A stretch of DNA of 64,000 bases, taken from assembly GCA_049516395.1 (NCBI GenBank), contig JBEKTD010000005.1, positions 143,533 through 207,532 on the forward strand, written 5' to 3'. The notes under the pieces were generated by a model. The model did not search any database, was not told the origin of the DNA, and worked only from the letters and a program-made list of their open reading frames with translations. Below are positions 56,039 through 64,000 of the stretch, in pieces (the first letter of the stretch is position 1; every line of letters begins with the position of its first letter). The translations under genes were made by a program, and so were the position numbers. The DNA is from Fen-1362 sp049516395. Lineage in GTDB: Bacteria; Planctomycetota; Phycisphaerae; Sedimentisphaerales; Anaerobacaceae.

Positions 56039-57922
56039 ATGAAAACACACCATATTATTTTGCTAATAGTCTTAACTATCTCAACATCACTATGGGGGGC
56101 TGAATATATCGCTACTCCTGCCACTTACCATAACTACCAAAGAAATGCCCTGTCCGGCGACACAATCATAATGGAACCGAATATATATCACGGAGAATGG
56201 TATCAGCCACTTGATGGTCCCCAATACTGGGTGCCGGTCATTGACCCAAACGGGAGGAACATCGTTTACAAGAAAGACCCGAATTCTTCAGGCGAAGTAA
56301 TTCTCTCCGGGTTAAAACCTCCTCTAGATCCTCCTATACCTCCATATCACATTAACTATTTTAGGCCCCCCTGCCAGATAACAAATGGTGAAGGAACCGG
56401 CTGTCAAGTTATCGGCTTGACAATTCGTTGCGGCGTAGCCCCTGACGAGCTTCCTCTTAATCCTTACGGGTACTTTGAGGATTTCTGCGACGATTATGGA
56501 TGGATGGGTATTGAATGCGAAAATTCAAGCCCATTAATTAAGGATTGCAACCTGGTCGATTTTCCTGAATACCTCGCCCAATTTCGTGGCTGCAAAATAT
56601 CTATAAATAACACGAACGGCAGATTAGTCGTTCAATCCTGTCGGTTCATCGACATTAACGATGGCGGTATTAGTATGACCGGCAATGTGACTGTCCAAAT
56701 AAATAGTTGCACACTCTCCTGTATCAACACCGCATACTGCGGTATTTCTGCCGCTTATACTGGTTCAGGTAGCATTGCAGAAATAAATAACTGCGCGATT
56801 TCCAACTTTGGACGAGGAGGGATTAATGTTGGTTTGGCAGAGACCACGATAAGCGATTGCAATATAATAAACAATAATGGATACGATATTGGAGGCATTT
56901 TCTGCAGTGGCGATTCGTTGATTGTAAGCAGATGCAACGTAATCGGTAATACGGCAGACATAGAGGGCGGCGGCATATATTCCGCTTGTACAGCCACAAT
57001 AATCGAGGACTGCAACATTACAGGCAACACAGCCGCCGGCGGCGGCGGAATCGAGTGCGGCAGCTCCAGAAGCACCTTAATTAAAAATTGCAGGATAGAA
57101 AACAACATAGCATATCAATACGGTGGTGGCATCGATGGCGAAACAGATATCAACATCGATCATTGCATAATCCGGGACAATGAGGCCACCTGGTATGCAG
57201 GAGGCGTCTTCGCTTATGACGCCAATATCATCAATTGCGTAATAAACAAAAACAGAACCGGCGGAGACGGCGGAGGTATATATATTAGCACTATGTGGGA
57301 TACTTCTTGTTTGTATAATTGCACAATAAGGGACAACGAGGCAAACGGACTCGGCGGCGGCGCATATTTAGAAAACGGGCCGATAAATCTCACAAATTGT
57401 ATCTTCTGGGGAAATGCCGACACCGAAGGATATCCAAGATATAATCAAATCTTCACCTCGTATCCAAACTACATTAATCTGCGAAACTGTGATATACAAA
57501 ACACCAGCGTCATCGGTAATTACGTCTTTGACGACGACATAATATATCCTGATGCCAATACAATCGGCAAAAATATCGGCGGCAATATAGATAATGACCC
57601 CTGTTTTGCAGATGATTACCATCTCAGCGTCGGTTCACCGTGTATCAACGCCGGCTACAACAGTGTCGTTTCGTGGGCTTATGATATCGACGGCGGGACC
57701 AGAATTTTAAACTCTATCGTAGATATCGGGGCCGATGAATACTGCCTAAATCCTGCTGACTACAACAAAGATGGATTTGTGAATTTCGTTGACTTTACAT
57801 TTTTCGGCAGCGCCTGGCGAACTCAAAATCCGAATATATCGCTTGACGAGGACAACGACGTCGATATTTATGACCTGAACATTTTCTGTGAGAACTGGTT
57901 GCAACAATCTTACTGCAATTGA
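56039..57922 (+). CDS. Exported parallel beta-helix protein with dockerin
   Basis: 627 aa from the ATG at 56039 (AAAAAGGAGAACAATC upstream); the frame is open from 55916 but only this ATG gives a signal peptide (MKTHHIILLIVLTISTSLWG). Then YIATPATYHNYQRNALSGDT, typical for DUF1565/choice-of-anchor beta-helices, and many coils with the pattern SxCNVIGNTADIEGGGIY. The last ~65 residues (NPADYNKDGFVNFVDFTFFG, DEDNDVDIYDLNIFCENWLQ) form a type I dockerin with two calcium loops. Probably a polysaccharide-binding or lyase-like extracellular protein. Confidence 0.85.
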   Translation: MKTHHIILLIVLTISTSLWGAEYIATPATYHNYQRNALSGDTIIMEPNIYHGEWYQPLDGPQYWVPVIDPNGRNIVYKKDPNSSGEVILSGLKPPLDPPIPPYHINYFRPPCQITNGEGTGCQVIGLTIRCGVAPDELPLNPYGYFEDFCDDYGWMGIECENSSPLIKDCNLVDFPEYLAQFRGCKISINNTNGRLVVQSCRFIDINDGGISMTGNVTVQINSCTLSCINTAYCGISAAYTGSGSIAEINNCAISNFGRGGINVGLAETTISDCNIINNNGYDIGGIFCSGDSLIVSRCNVIGNTADIEGGGIYSACTATIIEDCNITGNTAAGGGGIECGSSRSTLIKNCRIENNIAYQYGGGIDGETDINIDHCIIRDNEATWYAGGVFAYDANIINCVINKNRTGGDGGGIYISTMWDTSCLYNCTIRDNEANGLGGGAYLENGPINLTNCIFWGNADTEGYPRYNQIFTSYPNYINLRNCDIQNTSVIGNYVFDDDIIYPDANTIGKNIGGNIDNDPCFADDYHLSVGSPCINAGYNSVVSWAYDIDGGTRILNSIVDIGADEYCLNPADYNKDGFVNFVDFTFFGSAWRTQNPNISLDEDNDVDIYDLNIFCENWLQQSYCN

Positions 57923-57948
57923 GATTTGATAACAATTCAACTTTATAG

Positions 57949-57985
57949 GCAGGGCGGGCATAGGCCCGCCCTGCTTAATCATTTT
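57949..57985. terminator. Bidirectional terminator between converging genes
   Basis: A perfect 11-bp stem GCAGGGCGGGC/GCCCGCCCTGC with ATAG loop (57949-57974), followed by TTAATCATTTTATT. It lies between the beta-helix gene (+) and the beta-galactosidase gene (-). Confidence 0.85.
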
Positions 57986-58004
57986 ATTACCTGTGCCCTC
58001 TCTA

Positions 58005-60482
58005 TTATTTGCTTTGGACGACAACGCCCGCGGGGGTCAGGCCATCGCTGTCAGCGATTAAACGAATGTCGCCTGGTTGCCCTTCTTTAGTCCGCAGAAT
58101 CAGCATTGCCTTGCCGAAGAACAGCTTCCTGTAATCCGCCTGGAACGGCTCATAAGAAAGAGGATTGCCATTATCGACTCCCGCAATTTCAGCGGGGCCA
58201 TCGACTTTGAACTTAATCAGATTATCCGCCAGCGGGCACAAAGTATCATTGGCATCGAGGGCCTCAACGAGGATGTAGCAGAGGTCATCGCCGGTTGCAG
58301 ACAACTCTTTTCTATCCGGCGTAAGACGAATTTTCGCCGGCTCGCCCGCCGTGCGCATAACTTCCTGACCTACCTCCGAGCCATCCTTATAAGCAACCGC
58401 CTTCAACTCGCCCGGCTCGTAATTTACATCGTTGAAACAAAGGCGGTATTTATCTATTGAACCGTAGTAAGACGGCCCCGCTTCTTTCGCCTTGGTCTGT
58501 TTGCCCAAGGATTTGCCGTTAAGGAACAGCTCAACTGTGTCGCCGTTGGTATAAACATACACGGGGACATTTTGCCCGATTCTGTCTGGCCAGTTCCAAT
58601 GAGGCAGTATATGCACCGTGGCAACATCGGGCCGCCAGTGGCTGCGGTAGAGATAAAAGCGGTCTTTGGGTATGCCCGCGAGGTCAACAATGCCGAAATA
58701 CGAGCTTCGCGCCTGCCTGCTGTAAGGCGTCGGCTCGCCAAGATAGTCGAAACCCGTCCAGACGAACTCACCCGCGACAAACTTGTCCTTTTCCATCAAA
58801 GCAAACTCGCGGTCCGGGATATCAGACCAGTTCGCGGCATTGCGGTCGTATGAATCGACCTGGAACTCCTTGGAGTATTGAGTTTTGGAACCCCGCAAAG
58901 GCAACTCGTAAAAGCCTCGTGTGCTAAGCGCGGAAGCCGACTCGCTGTAAACGATGGGCTTGTCAGGATAACTTTGTCTATACTGCGCATATTTGCGCTG
59001 ATAGTTCCAGCCCGCCACATCCAGCGCATCCAACATTTTCTTCTGTGCAACGACCGGCATATGGCAGGCCATACCAATCGGACGCGTGGCATCATATTTG
59101 CGGAAAAAATCGCTCATAAATTTCACCCGCTCCGATGAAACGCCCTCTTTATTGCCGGGCTGCGGGTCTATCTCATTGCCGATTGACCAGACGACAACGC
59201 TTGGGTGATTGCGGTCGCGCATAACAAAATTGCGAATCTGTTTTTCGCCGTATTGCTCCAGCGGCGCTTTACAGGGGTCGCGGTCCGCGGTCTTGTCCCA
59301 TTTGTCAAAGCATTCATCCCACACAACAAAACCCATCCGGTCGCAAAGCTCCAGCAATTCCGGCGCAGGCGGATTATGGCTCGTGCGTATGGCGTTTACA
59401 CCCATATCACGCATAATTTCCAGTTGGCGTTCCATCGCACGGGTATAAAACGCAGCACCGAGAGCGCCCTGGTCGTGATGCAGACACACGCCGTAAAGCT
59501 GCACTCGTTTGCCGTTGAGATGAAATCCGTCATCAACAGTGAATTTGAATTCGCGTAAGCCGAAGGTTGTCGTATCCGTATCCACTATTCTTTCGCCCTG
59601 GCGAACGATTGTTTTGGCCGTGTAAAGTTTCGGGCTTGTGATGTCCCATCTCTGCGGGTTTGCAATCACAAACGACTGGTTAACATCCTTTGCCCCCCCT
59701 GCCAATATGGCAACGCCGTCGGTCTTTAGGGTCGCAGCCGTCTTGCCATCAGGGTCAAGCAGAGTAACCTCAACGCTGACCTTCGATTTGCCCTTGCTAT
59801 GATTTTCAACAGTCGAGCGAACATTGACCTTCGCTGACGCGTCGGTCACTTCGGATGTAGTAATATAAGTTCCCCAGTGTGCGACGTGCACCGGCGAGTT
59901 TACTGTCATTGTTACTTTGCGATAGATTCCCGCGCCGGGATACCATCGCGTGCCGTGATTGCGGGTATCAACATACACCGCGATTGTATTGTCGGCGCCG
60001 AATTTCACGAATGGCGTCGCATCAACGCGGAAGGACATATAACCATAATCCCATTCGCCGGCTAATTGCCCGTTGACATAAACCTTCGGAAACGCCATTA
60101 CACCGTCGAAATCAAAATATACACGCTTGCCAGCGTCGGCCTTGTCGAGCTTAAAGCTTTTGCGATACCAGCCCTCCCCCCACCAGGGCAGTTTGCCGGC
60201 GTAGCCGTCTTCTTTGGTATTGAATGGCCCGGCGATTGCCCAGTCGTGAGGCAGCCGAACCGCCTTCCACGATGAATCATTAAAATCAACCGCCTGTGCC
60301 CCGTTCTGCCCGCCCTTGGCGAATTTCCAGTCGCCGTTGAAATTCACTACCTGTCGTCCGGCGGTGTTTTCAGCGGTTTGTGACTGTATTTGAAATGGCT
60401 CAAACTTCGATTCGCAGGATAAACTCAGCACAAACACAAACGCTACAATCGTTACAATCAGAAATCCTCTTTGCGTCTTCAT
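58005..60482 (-). CDS. Glycoside hydrolase family 2 beta-galactosidase, lipoprotein
   Basis: 825 aa from the ATG at 60482 (GGAGAAAAAG upstream). A lipobox-like LSLSC after the signal helix suggests a lipid anchor. The sugar-binding domain has PHDWAIAGPFNTKEDGYAGK; the barrel has VNAIRTSHNPPAPELLELCD, RMGFVVWDECFDKW, the acid/base Glu in VVWSIGNEIDP near residue 434 and the nucleophile in VYSESASALS near 514. C-terminal Ig-like domains contain DLCYILVEALDANDTLCPLA. This corresponds to the BgaA/GH2 type that removes terminal beta-galactose. Confidence 0.93.
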   Translation of the reverse strand: MKTQRGFLIVTIVAFVFVLSLSCESKFEPFQIQSQTAENTAGRQVVNFNGDWKFAKGGQNGAQAVDFNDSSWKAVRLPHDWAIAGPFNTKEDGYAGKLPWWGEGWYRKSFKLDKADAGKRVYFDFDGVMAFPKVYVNGQLAGEWDYGYMSFRVDATPFVKFGADNTIAVYVDTRNHGTRWYPGAGIYRKVTMTVNSPVHVAHWGTYITTSEVTDASAKVNVRSTVENHSKGKSKVSVEVTLLDPDGKTAATLKTDGVAILAGGAKDVNQSFVIANPQRWDITSPKLYTAKTIVRQGERIVDTDTTTFGLREFKFTVDDGFHLNGKRVQLYGVCLHHDQGALGAAFYTRAMERQLEIMRDMGVNAIRTSHNPPAPELLELCDRMGFVVWDECFDKWDKTADRDPCKAPLEQYGEKQIRNFVMRDRNHPSVVVWSIGNEIDPQPGNKEGVSSERVKFMSDFFRKYDATRPIGMACHMPVVAQKKMLDALDVAGWNYQRKYAQYRQSYPDKPIVYSESASALSTRGFYELPLRGSKTQYSKEFQVDSYDRNAANWSDIPDREFALMEKDKFVAGEFVWTGFDYLGEPTPYSRQARSSYFGIVDLAGIPKDRFYLYRSHWRPDVATVHILPHWNWPDRIGQNVPVYVYTNGDTVELFLNGKSLGKQTKAKEAGPSYYGSIDKYRLCFNDVNYEPGELKAVAYKDGSEVGQEVMRTAGEPAKIRLTPDRKELSATGDDLCYILVEALDANDTLCPLADNLIKFKVDGPAEIAGVDNGNPLSYEPFQADYRKLFFGKAMLILRTKEGQPGDIRLIADSDGLTPAGVVVQSK

Positions 60483-60585
60483 CTTTTTCTCCGTATTCAT
60501 GTTGTTTCACAAAACAGTTTATCAATATAGTAAGGTATTTTGTGGGTTGTATTATAATGATGCAACACTTTTCCGGCTAAATTCG

Positions 60586-60704
60586 TTGACTTTGCCTTTT
60601 CTGTGATATATAATAAGATAGCCACATCCGAAACCAGCTTCCTGCCGGGAGAAAGTGGATATTTGTCTCCGGGGGGCAGCATAGCGAAGCAAGGAGGAGC
60701 AGAT
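60586..60704 (+). promoter_or_regulatory. Strong promoter and structured 5' leader of the GH44 gene
   Basis: TTGACT (60586-60591), exactly 17 bases, TATAAT (60609-60614). The leader of about 85 bases folds into a hairpin with outer stem CTGCC/GGCAG and inner stem GGAGA/TCTCC (60648-60681), then AAGGAGGAGC before the ATG. No known riboswitch was recognised. Confidence 0.7.
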
Positions 60705-62444
60705 ATGAGATATATCGCCCCTATACTGGCGGTTTTTGTTTTCTGCGCATCAGTCGCAACAGCCAACGTAAGTGTTACCTATAATATCAATACCGACGTC
60801 AACAGAACGCCTATCAGCAAATACATTTATGGTTCAAACACAGGCGGCAACGCCAACTACACCGTTGTAAGAAGCGGCGGTAATCGACTCACCGCCTACA
60901 ACTGGGAAAACAACTATTCAAACGCCGGTAACGACTGGCAATACAGCAACGATGACTATCTTTGCAGCAGCACGACTCCGGGCCAATATATAATCAATTT
61001 TTGTAATCCCAATGTTACGAACAAACAGGACTCTATCCTAACAGTGCAAATGGCCGGTTATGTCTCGGCTGACGGCAACGGCGATGTCAATTTAGTTACA
61101 CAAACAGCGCCATCGTCAAGATTCAAGAATGCCGTTTTCGTCAAGGGCGCCCCCTTCACACTAAATCCTGTTACTACAGACGCAAACGTATATATGGATG
61201 AATTCGTAAATTTTGTTGTTAACAAATACGGCCACGCGGGTGACCCGAACGGCGTAAAGTTTTATTGTATGGACAACGAACCCGACCTATGGGCCAGTAC
61301 ACATCCGGAAGTGCATCCCAAAGATACCAATTGTGCTGAGTATAAAGATAAAAGCGTGGCGATATCCTTAGCGGTAAAAAATGTTGACCCCAATGCCCAG
61401 ATGCTCGGCCCCGTAAGCTATGGATTTAATGGTTACTATAGTTTCCAAGACGCTTGTGACTGGAAAGCCCCGCTTAGCAATGGCTATAGCTGGTTTCTCG
61501 ATTACTATTTAGCCAAGATGGATGCAAATTCATCCGTCGCCGGCAAGCGACTCCTTGATGCCCTCGATGTCCACTGGTATCCCGAAGCACAAGATACCCC
61601 CAATTTTACCGATGGTAATAGGATTACAAATGACATAAGGACCACGGCAATGTATAACGCACGTATGCAGGCACCGAGAACCCTGTGGGACACGAGTTAC
61701 GTTGGGGCTAACGGTGAAAATAGCTGGATTAATCAGTGGTACAGCAGTTACCTGCCGATAATTCCCAGGATACAGAAATCAATAAATACTTATTATCCTG
61801 ACACTAATCTCACGATAACCGAATATGCTTACGGCGCACAAACCCACTGGTCAGGCGGCATAGCCACGGCGGATGTACTTGGCATCTTTGGCAAATACGG
61901 CGTATATTTAGCAAGTTATTGGTTTGATAACGGCCCTGCTCCATATGTTGACGCTGCAATAAAAATCTACACAAACTACGACAACAACAAATCCACGTTC
62001 GGCAACACAGAAGTTTATTCAGCGGACTCCAACAAGGTTGAAAGTTCCATCTACGCCTCTGTATTCGACGGCTACACCTGCGAGCTTCACCTTATAGTCA
62101 TAAATAAGGACATCAACAACCCTATCACCGGAACCTTCAATATTACCAGCCCGCAAACCTTCACATCAGGCAATGTCTGGAAATTTGACAGCAACGACCC
62201 AAACATCACGGCCACAACGCCAATCAGTTCCATAACAGGCAACTCGTTTACATACACCATACCGGCAACAACCGTCTGCCATATAGTTCTTCAGGCCTCC
62301 CCACCGACGTGGGATTTGACCGGCCCATCAGGGGTTCCCGATTGCCATGTAAACATCTGGGACCTTAAAGATTTCACCAGCACCTGGCTTAACTCATACA
62401 CTTTTGTTGACTTTGCCTATTTTGCCCAGGAATGGGGTACGTAA
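60705..62444 (+). CDS. Glycoside hydrolase family 44 endoglucanase/xyloglucanase with dockerin-like tail
   Basis: 579 aa with signal peptide (residues 1-20, ending SVATA). RSGGNRLTAYNWENNYSNAG is the GH44 hallmark. The acid/base Glu192 lies in YCMDNEPDLW and the nucleophile Glu373 in LTITEYAYGA. The C-terminal ~40 residues (PDCHVNIWDLKDFTSTWLNS, TFVDFAYFAQEWG) are a dockerin-like tail with reduced calcium loops. GH44 enzymes cut beta-1,4-glucan chains, many preferring xyloglucan. Upstream promoter at 60586. Codon use is normal. Confidence 0.92.
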   Translation: MRYIAPILAVFVFCASVATANVSVTYNINTDVNRTPISKYIYGSNTGGNANYTVVRSGGNRLTAYNWENNYSNAGNDWQYSNDDYLCSSTTPGQYIINFCNPNVTNKQDSILTVQMAGYVSADGNGDVNLVTQTAPSSRFKNAVFVKGAPFTLNPVTTDANVYMDEFVNFVVNKYGHAGDPNGVKFYCMDNEPDLWASTHPEVHPKDTNCAEYKDKSVAISLAVKNVDPNAQMLGPVSYGFNGYYSFQDACDWKAPLSNGYSWFLDYYLAKMDANSSVAGKRLLDALDVHWYPEAQDTPNFTDGNRITNDIRTTAMYNARMQAPRTLWDTSYVGANGENSWINQWYSSYLPIIPRIQKSINTYYPDTNLTITEYAYGAQTHWSGGIATADVLGIFGKYGVYLASYWFDNGPAPYVDAAIKIYTNYDNNKSTFGNTEVYSADSNKVESSIYASVFDGYTCELHLIVINKDINNPITGTFNITSPQTFTSGNVWKFDSNDPNITATTPISSITGNSFTYTIPATTVCHIVLQASPPTWDLTGPSGVPDCHVNIWDLKDFTSTWLNSYTFVDFAYFAQEWGT

Positions 62445-62816
62445 TAAGCCGCTTAGGCGGTAAAAATAGCAGCTCTTTATAAAAACAGGGAATTTTTAGG
62501 CCTTTAAGCAAATTTTGACCATAATTAACGAGCTTTTAGGCCTTAAGTACAGTAGTTACAATACGTTACAACAATTAAATTTTTGTTTCATCGACGATAC
62601 TGACTTATTTTTATCGCATAATGTCTTGTCAGACAAGAAGTTATGCGAAATATCGATAACTTATGGTCCAAAAAAACTTTGCGAAATTGCAAAAATAACT
62701 TGATTTTTCAGTATTGGTCTGGTATTATGCTTAATGAATAACGTCTGGCGGCGTCCGCCAGACATCTATAGTTTTATAAGTATGTTGTTTGTTTAAGGTG
62801 ATTAGGAGGAAACATA
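62445..62816. other. Spacer with inverted repeats and promoter
   Basis: Contains CCGC-TTAG-GCGG (62449-62460, weak terminator-like), two copies of TTTTAGGCCTT (62497 and 62534 areas), CGCATAA...TTATGCG (62618-62646), TTTGC-GAAATT-GCAAA (62678-62693), and a promoter and hairpin described separately. No gene supported; short frames here lack ribosome sites. Confidence 0.6.
62700..62763 (+). promoter_or_regulatory. Promoter and leader hairpin of the last gene
   Basis: TTGATT (62700-62705), 17 bases, TATTAT (62723-62728). About 15 bases after the expected start, a perfect 9-bp stem GTCTGGCGG/CCGCCAGAC with CGT loop (62743-62763) opens the leader and may protect or control the mRNA. Confidence 0.65.
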
Positions 62817-64000
62817 ATGTCAAGGAAAATTGTATCAACCGTAGCACTTCTATGTCTTTTGGCCATGTGCAATTATGCTATGGCCTTCGACTGGAACACA
62901 ACTATAGTATGGCACAATGCCGCCAGTGACCAGAACTGGTTTGACGCCGCTAACTGGGTCCACAATGGCGGTGAACCTTGCGGAGTAATTCCACCAGACG
63001 GCAACACGTTTGTGGTTATCGAACCGTACCCCGGCCCGATAATCGACGGCGCTGCGACATGCTCAGCTTTGGCGGTAGGTGATTGGTCATGGGCAGGCGC
63101 TCCGGACTCAGCCGTCGAAGTTAATTCAGGAACTTTGAATGCCGGAGAATTGATATACCTCGCCGCTAACGGCACCGATTTCTTATATGTTCTATTAGAC
63201 GCCAACGGCCTCCCCCTATCAGCACCAGGCGCTTTCGGACTGACAGTTAATGGCGGCACAGTAACTACGCCGGGAGGACCTACCGGTATCATTATCGGCG
63301 GTGGCTCTCTTGGATATACCTACGGCAACATCGGTAGGATAACGATGTATGGCGGACTCATTAGCGTCCCCGCAGTATCGCTCAGGAACGGCACTATTTC
63401 ACTCTATGGCGGAACCCTGGAGTGCACAGGAGATTCCAATTTTGTCTTTTACCAGAGCTTCCCTAATAACAAAATCGACGTCAGCGGCGGCACACTGAAG
63501 CTTACAGGCGACTATAATCTCATCGCTCCGACTTTTCCCAATCTCATCGCGGGCGGCGTCATTTACTCCTCACGCGGCACCGTCGGCATACCTACATATG
63601 ACAGCGGCTCCAATATAACAACATTAAGCTGTGTCCCCGGCAGCGTCAACATGTTCATTCCCTGGGGACCTTCGCCGGCTAACAACGCGTTGAACGTTCA
63701 TTACCATGTCAACGATGCTAATGTCGGCGTTACGCTCAGTTGGAACAGCGGCTCCGAACCCAACGTCATAAACCATGACGTGTATTTCGGAACAGATTAT
63801 AACGGCGTAACTTTGGCAACCGAGGCAAACACACAATTCGTGACCGAAGTAAATGAAGCCAATGAAGTAAATGGAGTACAGGTAGAACCGAACAGCTGGC
63901 TTATCAGCAGCAATAACTACAACTTCAAAATTAATACCAACTACTATTGGCGAGTTGATGATAATTGGATTTCATCAAACATATACGACTCTTGCGGCGT
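62817..64000 (+). CDS. Exported beta-rich protein (planctomycete LamG-type N-terminal part), 3' end outside window
   Basis: At least 394 codons, open to the window end. Signal peptide (MSRKIVSTVALLCLLAMCNY, ends AMA). TTIVWHNAASDQNWFDAANW is the start found in many planctomycete autotransporter-like/beta-solenoid proteins; GTLNAGELIYLAANG and GGTLKLTGDYNLI are beta strands. Near the edge an Ig/FN3-like domain, NHDVYFGTDYNGVTLAT with NTNYYWRVDD, is the type usually followed by a LamG domain. TTAGGAGGAAACATA gives an excellent ribosome site. Confidence 0.82.
   Translation, partial: MSRKIVSTVALLCLLAMCNYAMAFDWNTTIVWHNAASDQNWFDAANWVHNGGEPCGVIPPDGNTFVVIEPYPGPIIDGAATCSALAVGDWSWAGAPDSAVEVNSGTLNAGELIYLAANGTDFLYVLLDANGLPLSAPGAFGLTVNGGTVTTPGGPTGIIIGGGSLGYTYGNIGRITMYGGLISVPAVSLRNGTISLYGGTLECTGDSNFVFYQSFPNNKIDVSGGTLKLTGDYNLIAPTFPNLIAGGVIYSSRGTVGIPTYDSGSNITTLSCVPGSVNMFIPWGPSPANNALNVHYHVNDANVGVTLSWNSGSEPNVINHDVYFGTDYNGVTLATEANTQFVTEVNEANEVNGVQVEPNSWLISSNNYNFKINTNYYWRVDDNWISSNIYDSCG

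Noticed and set aside
60621..60704. Cyclic di-GMP or other known riboswitch in the GH44 leader
   Set aside because: Conserved core bases of the GEMM class and other familiar classes were not found; only a stem-loop can be claimed.
62515..62703. 62-residue frame in the spacer after the GH44 gene
   Set aside because: No ribosome site, biased composition, and it overlaps the inverted repeats and promoter of the following gene.
62708..62730. Sigma-54 promoter before the last gene
   Set aside because: The GG and GC dinucleotides are 11 rather than 10 bases apart and a better sigma70-type promoter covers the same bases.

Overview
The window looks like a chromosomal piece of a heterotrophic, polysaccharide-degrading planctomycete, most likely of the Phycisphaerae/Sedimentisphaerales type. 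This is inferred from gene content: many Tat-signal Gfo/Idh/MocA oxidoreductases, a ThuA-like protein, dockerin-type tails on GLUG and beta-helix proteins, pseudopilins with H-X-DG-like C-termini, XylR-type regulators, and GH2/GH9/GH44/GH95 enzymes. No rRNA is present to confirm the assignment.

Layout. (1) 1-11.9 kb, all minus strand: a sugar-oxidation block of six Gfo/Idh/MocA paralogs, a HEAT-repeat protein, a ThuA-like protein and a sugar-phosphate isomerase/epimerase, plus a tiny internally deleted remnant of one more oxidoreductase. (2) 12.1-17.5 kb: an AT-rich island with an HNH-AP2 endonuclease, a 2.57-kb transposable element (13165-15734) bounded by 23-bp terminal inverted repeats, and a restriction-modification pair. 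Besides its DDE transposase the element carries a ClpP/SDH_sah-fold serine protease, two small proteins, and on the opposite strand a promoter/RBS/terminator unit for a 20-residue hydrophobic peptide that resembles type I toxins. (3) 17.6-25.3 kb: exported repeat proteins (two GLUG/dockerin paralogs made by duplication, one beta-helix protein) and a GH9 cellulase, separated by repeat-filled spacers. (4) 25.3-36.2 kb: housekeeping genes: tRNA-Arg(ACG), a GT-C/TPR membrane protein, a YchF-like GTPase, PfkB kinase, fumarase beta chain, a siroheme synthase N-domain protein, a U32 peptidase-family protein, ribosomal protein L21, a class IV aminotransferase, a YgjP-like metallopeptidase and an unrecognised membrane protein. 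(5) 36.3-47.0 kb, minus strand: a full F1Fo ATP synthase operon (atpB-E-F-H-A-G-D-C) that runs on without a clear break into an AtpZ-like protein, an LplT-like MFS transporter and a PlsC-ACP-AMP ligase fusion. (6) 47.1-64 kb: a 27-residue Cys/Lys peptide gene and a glycan-degradation locus (GH2, GH95, XylR-type regulator, two pseudopilins, beta-helix/dockerin protein, GH2 beta-galactosidase, GH44 endoglucanase, and a secreted protein cut by the window edge).

The enzyme set of region 6 (GH44 backbone cleavage, GH95 fucose removal, GH2 galactose removal, with GH9 at 23 kb) fits breakdown of fucosylated xyloglucan or similar hemicellulose; the Gfo/Idh, isomerase and ThuA genes would act on the released sugars. 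Many spacers carry several families of dispersed short repeats. The strongest candidate for something undescribed is the protease-carrying transposon with its embedded toxin-like peptide.
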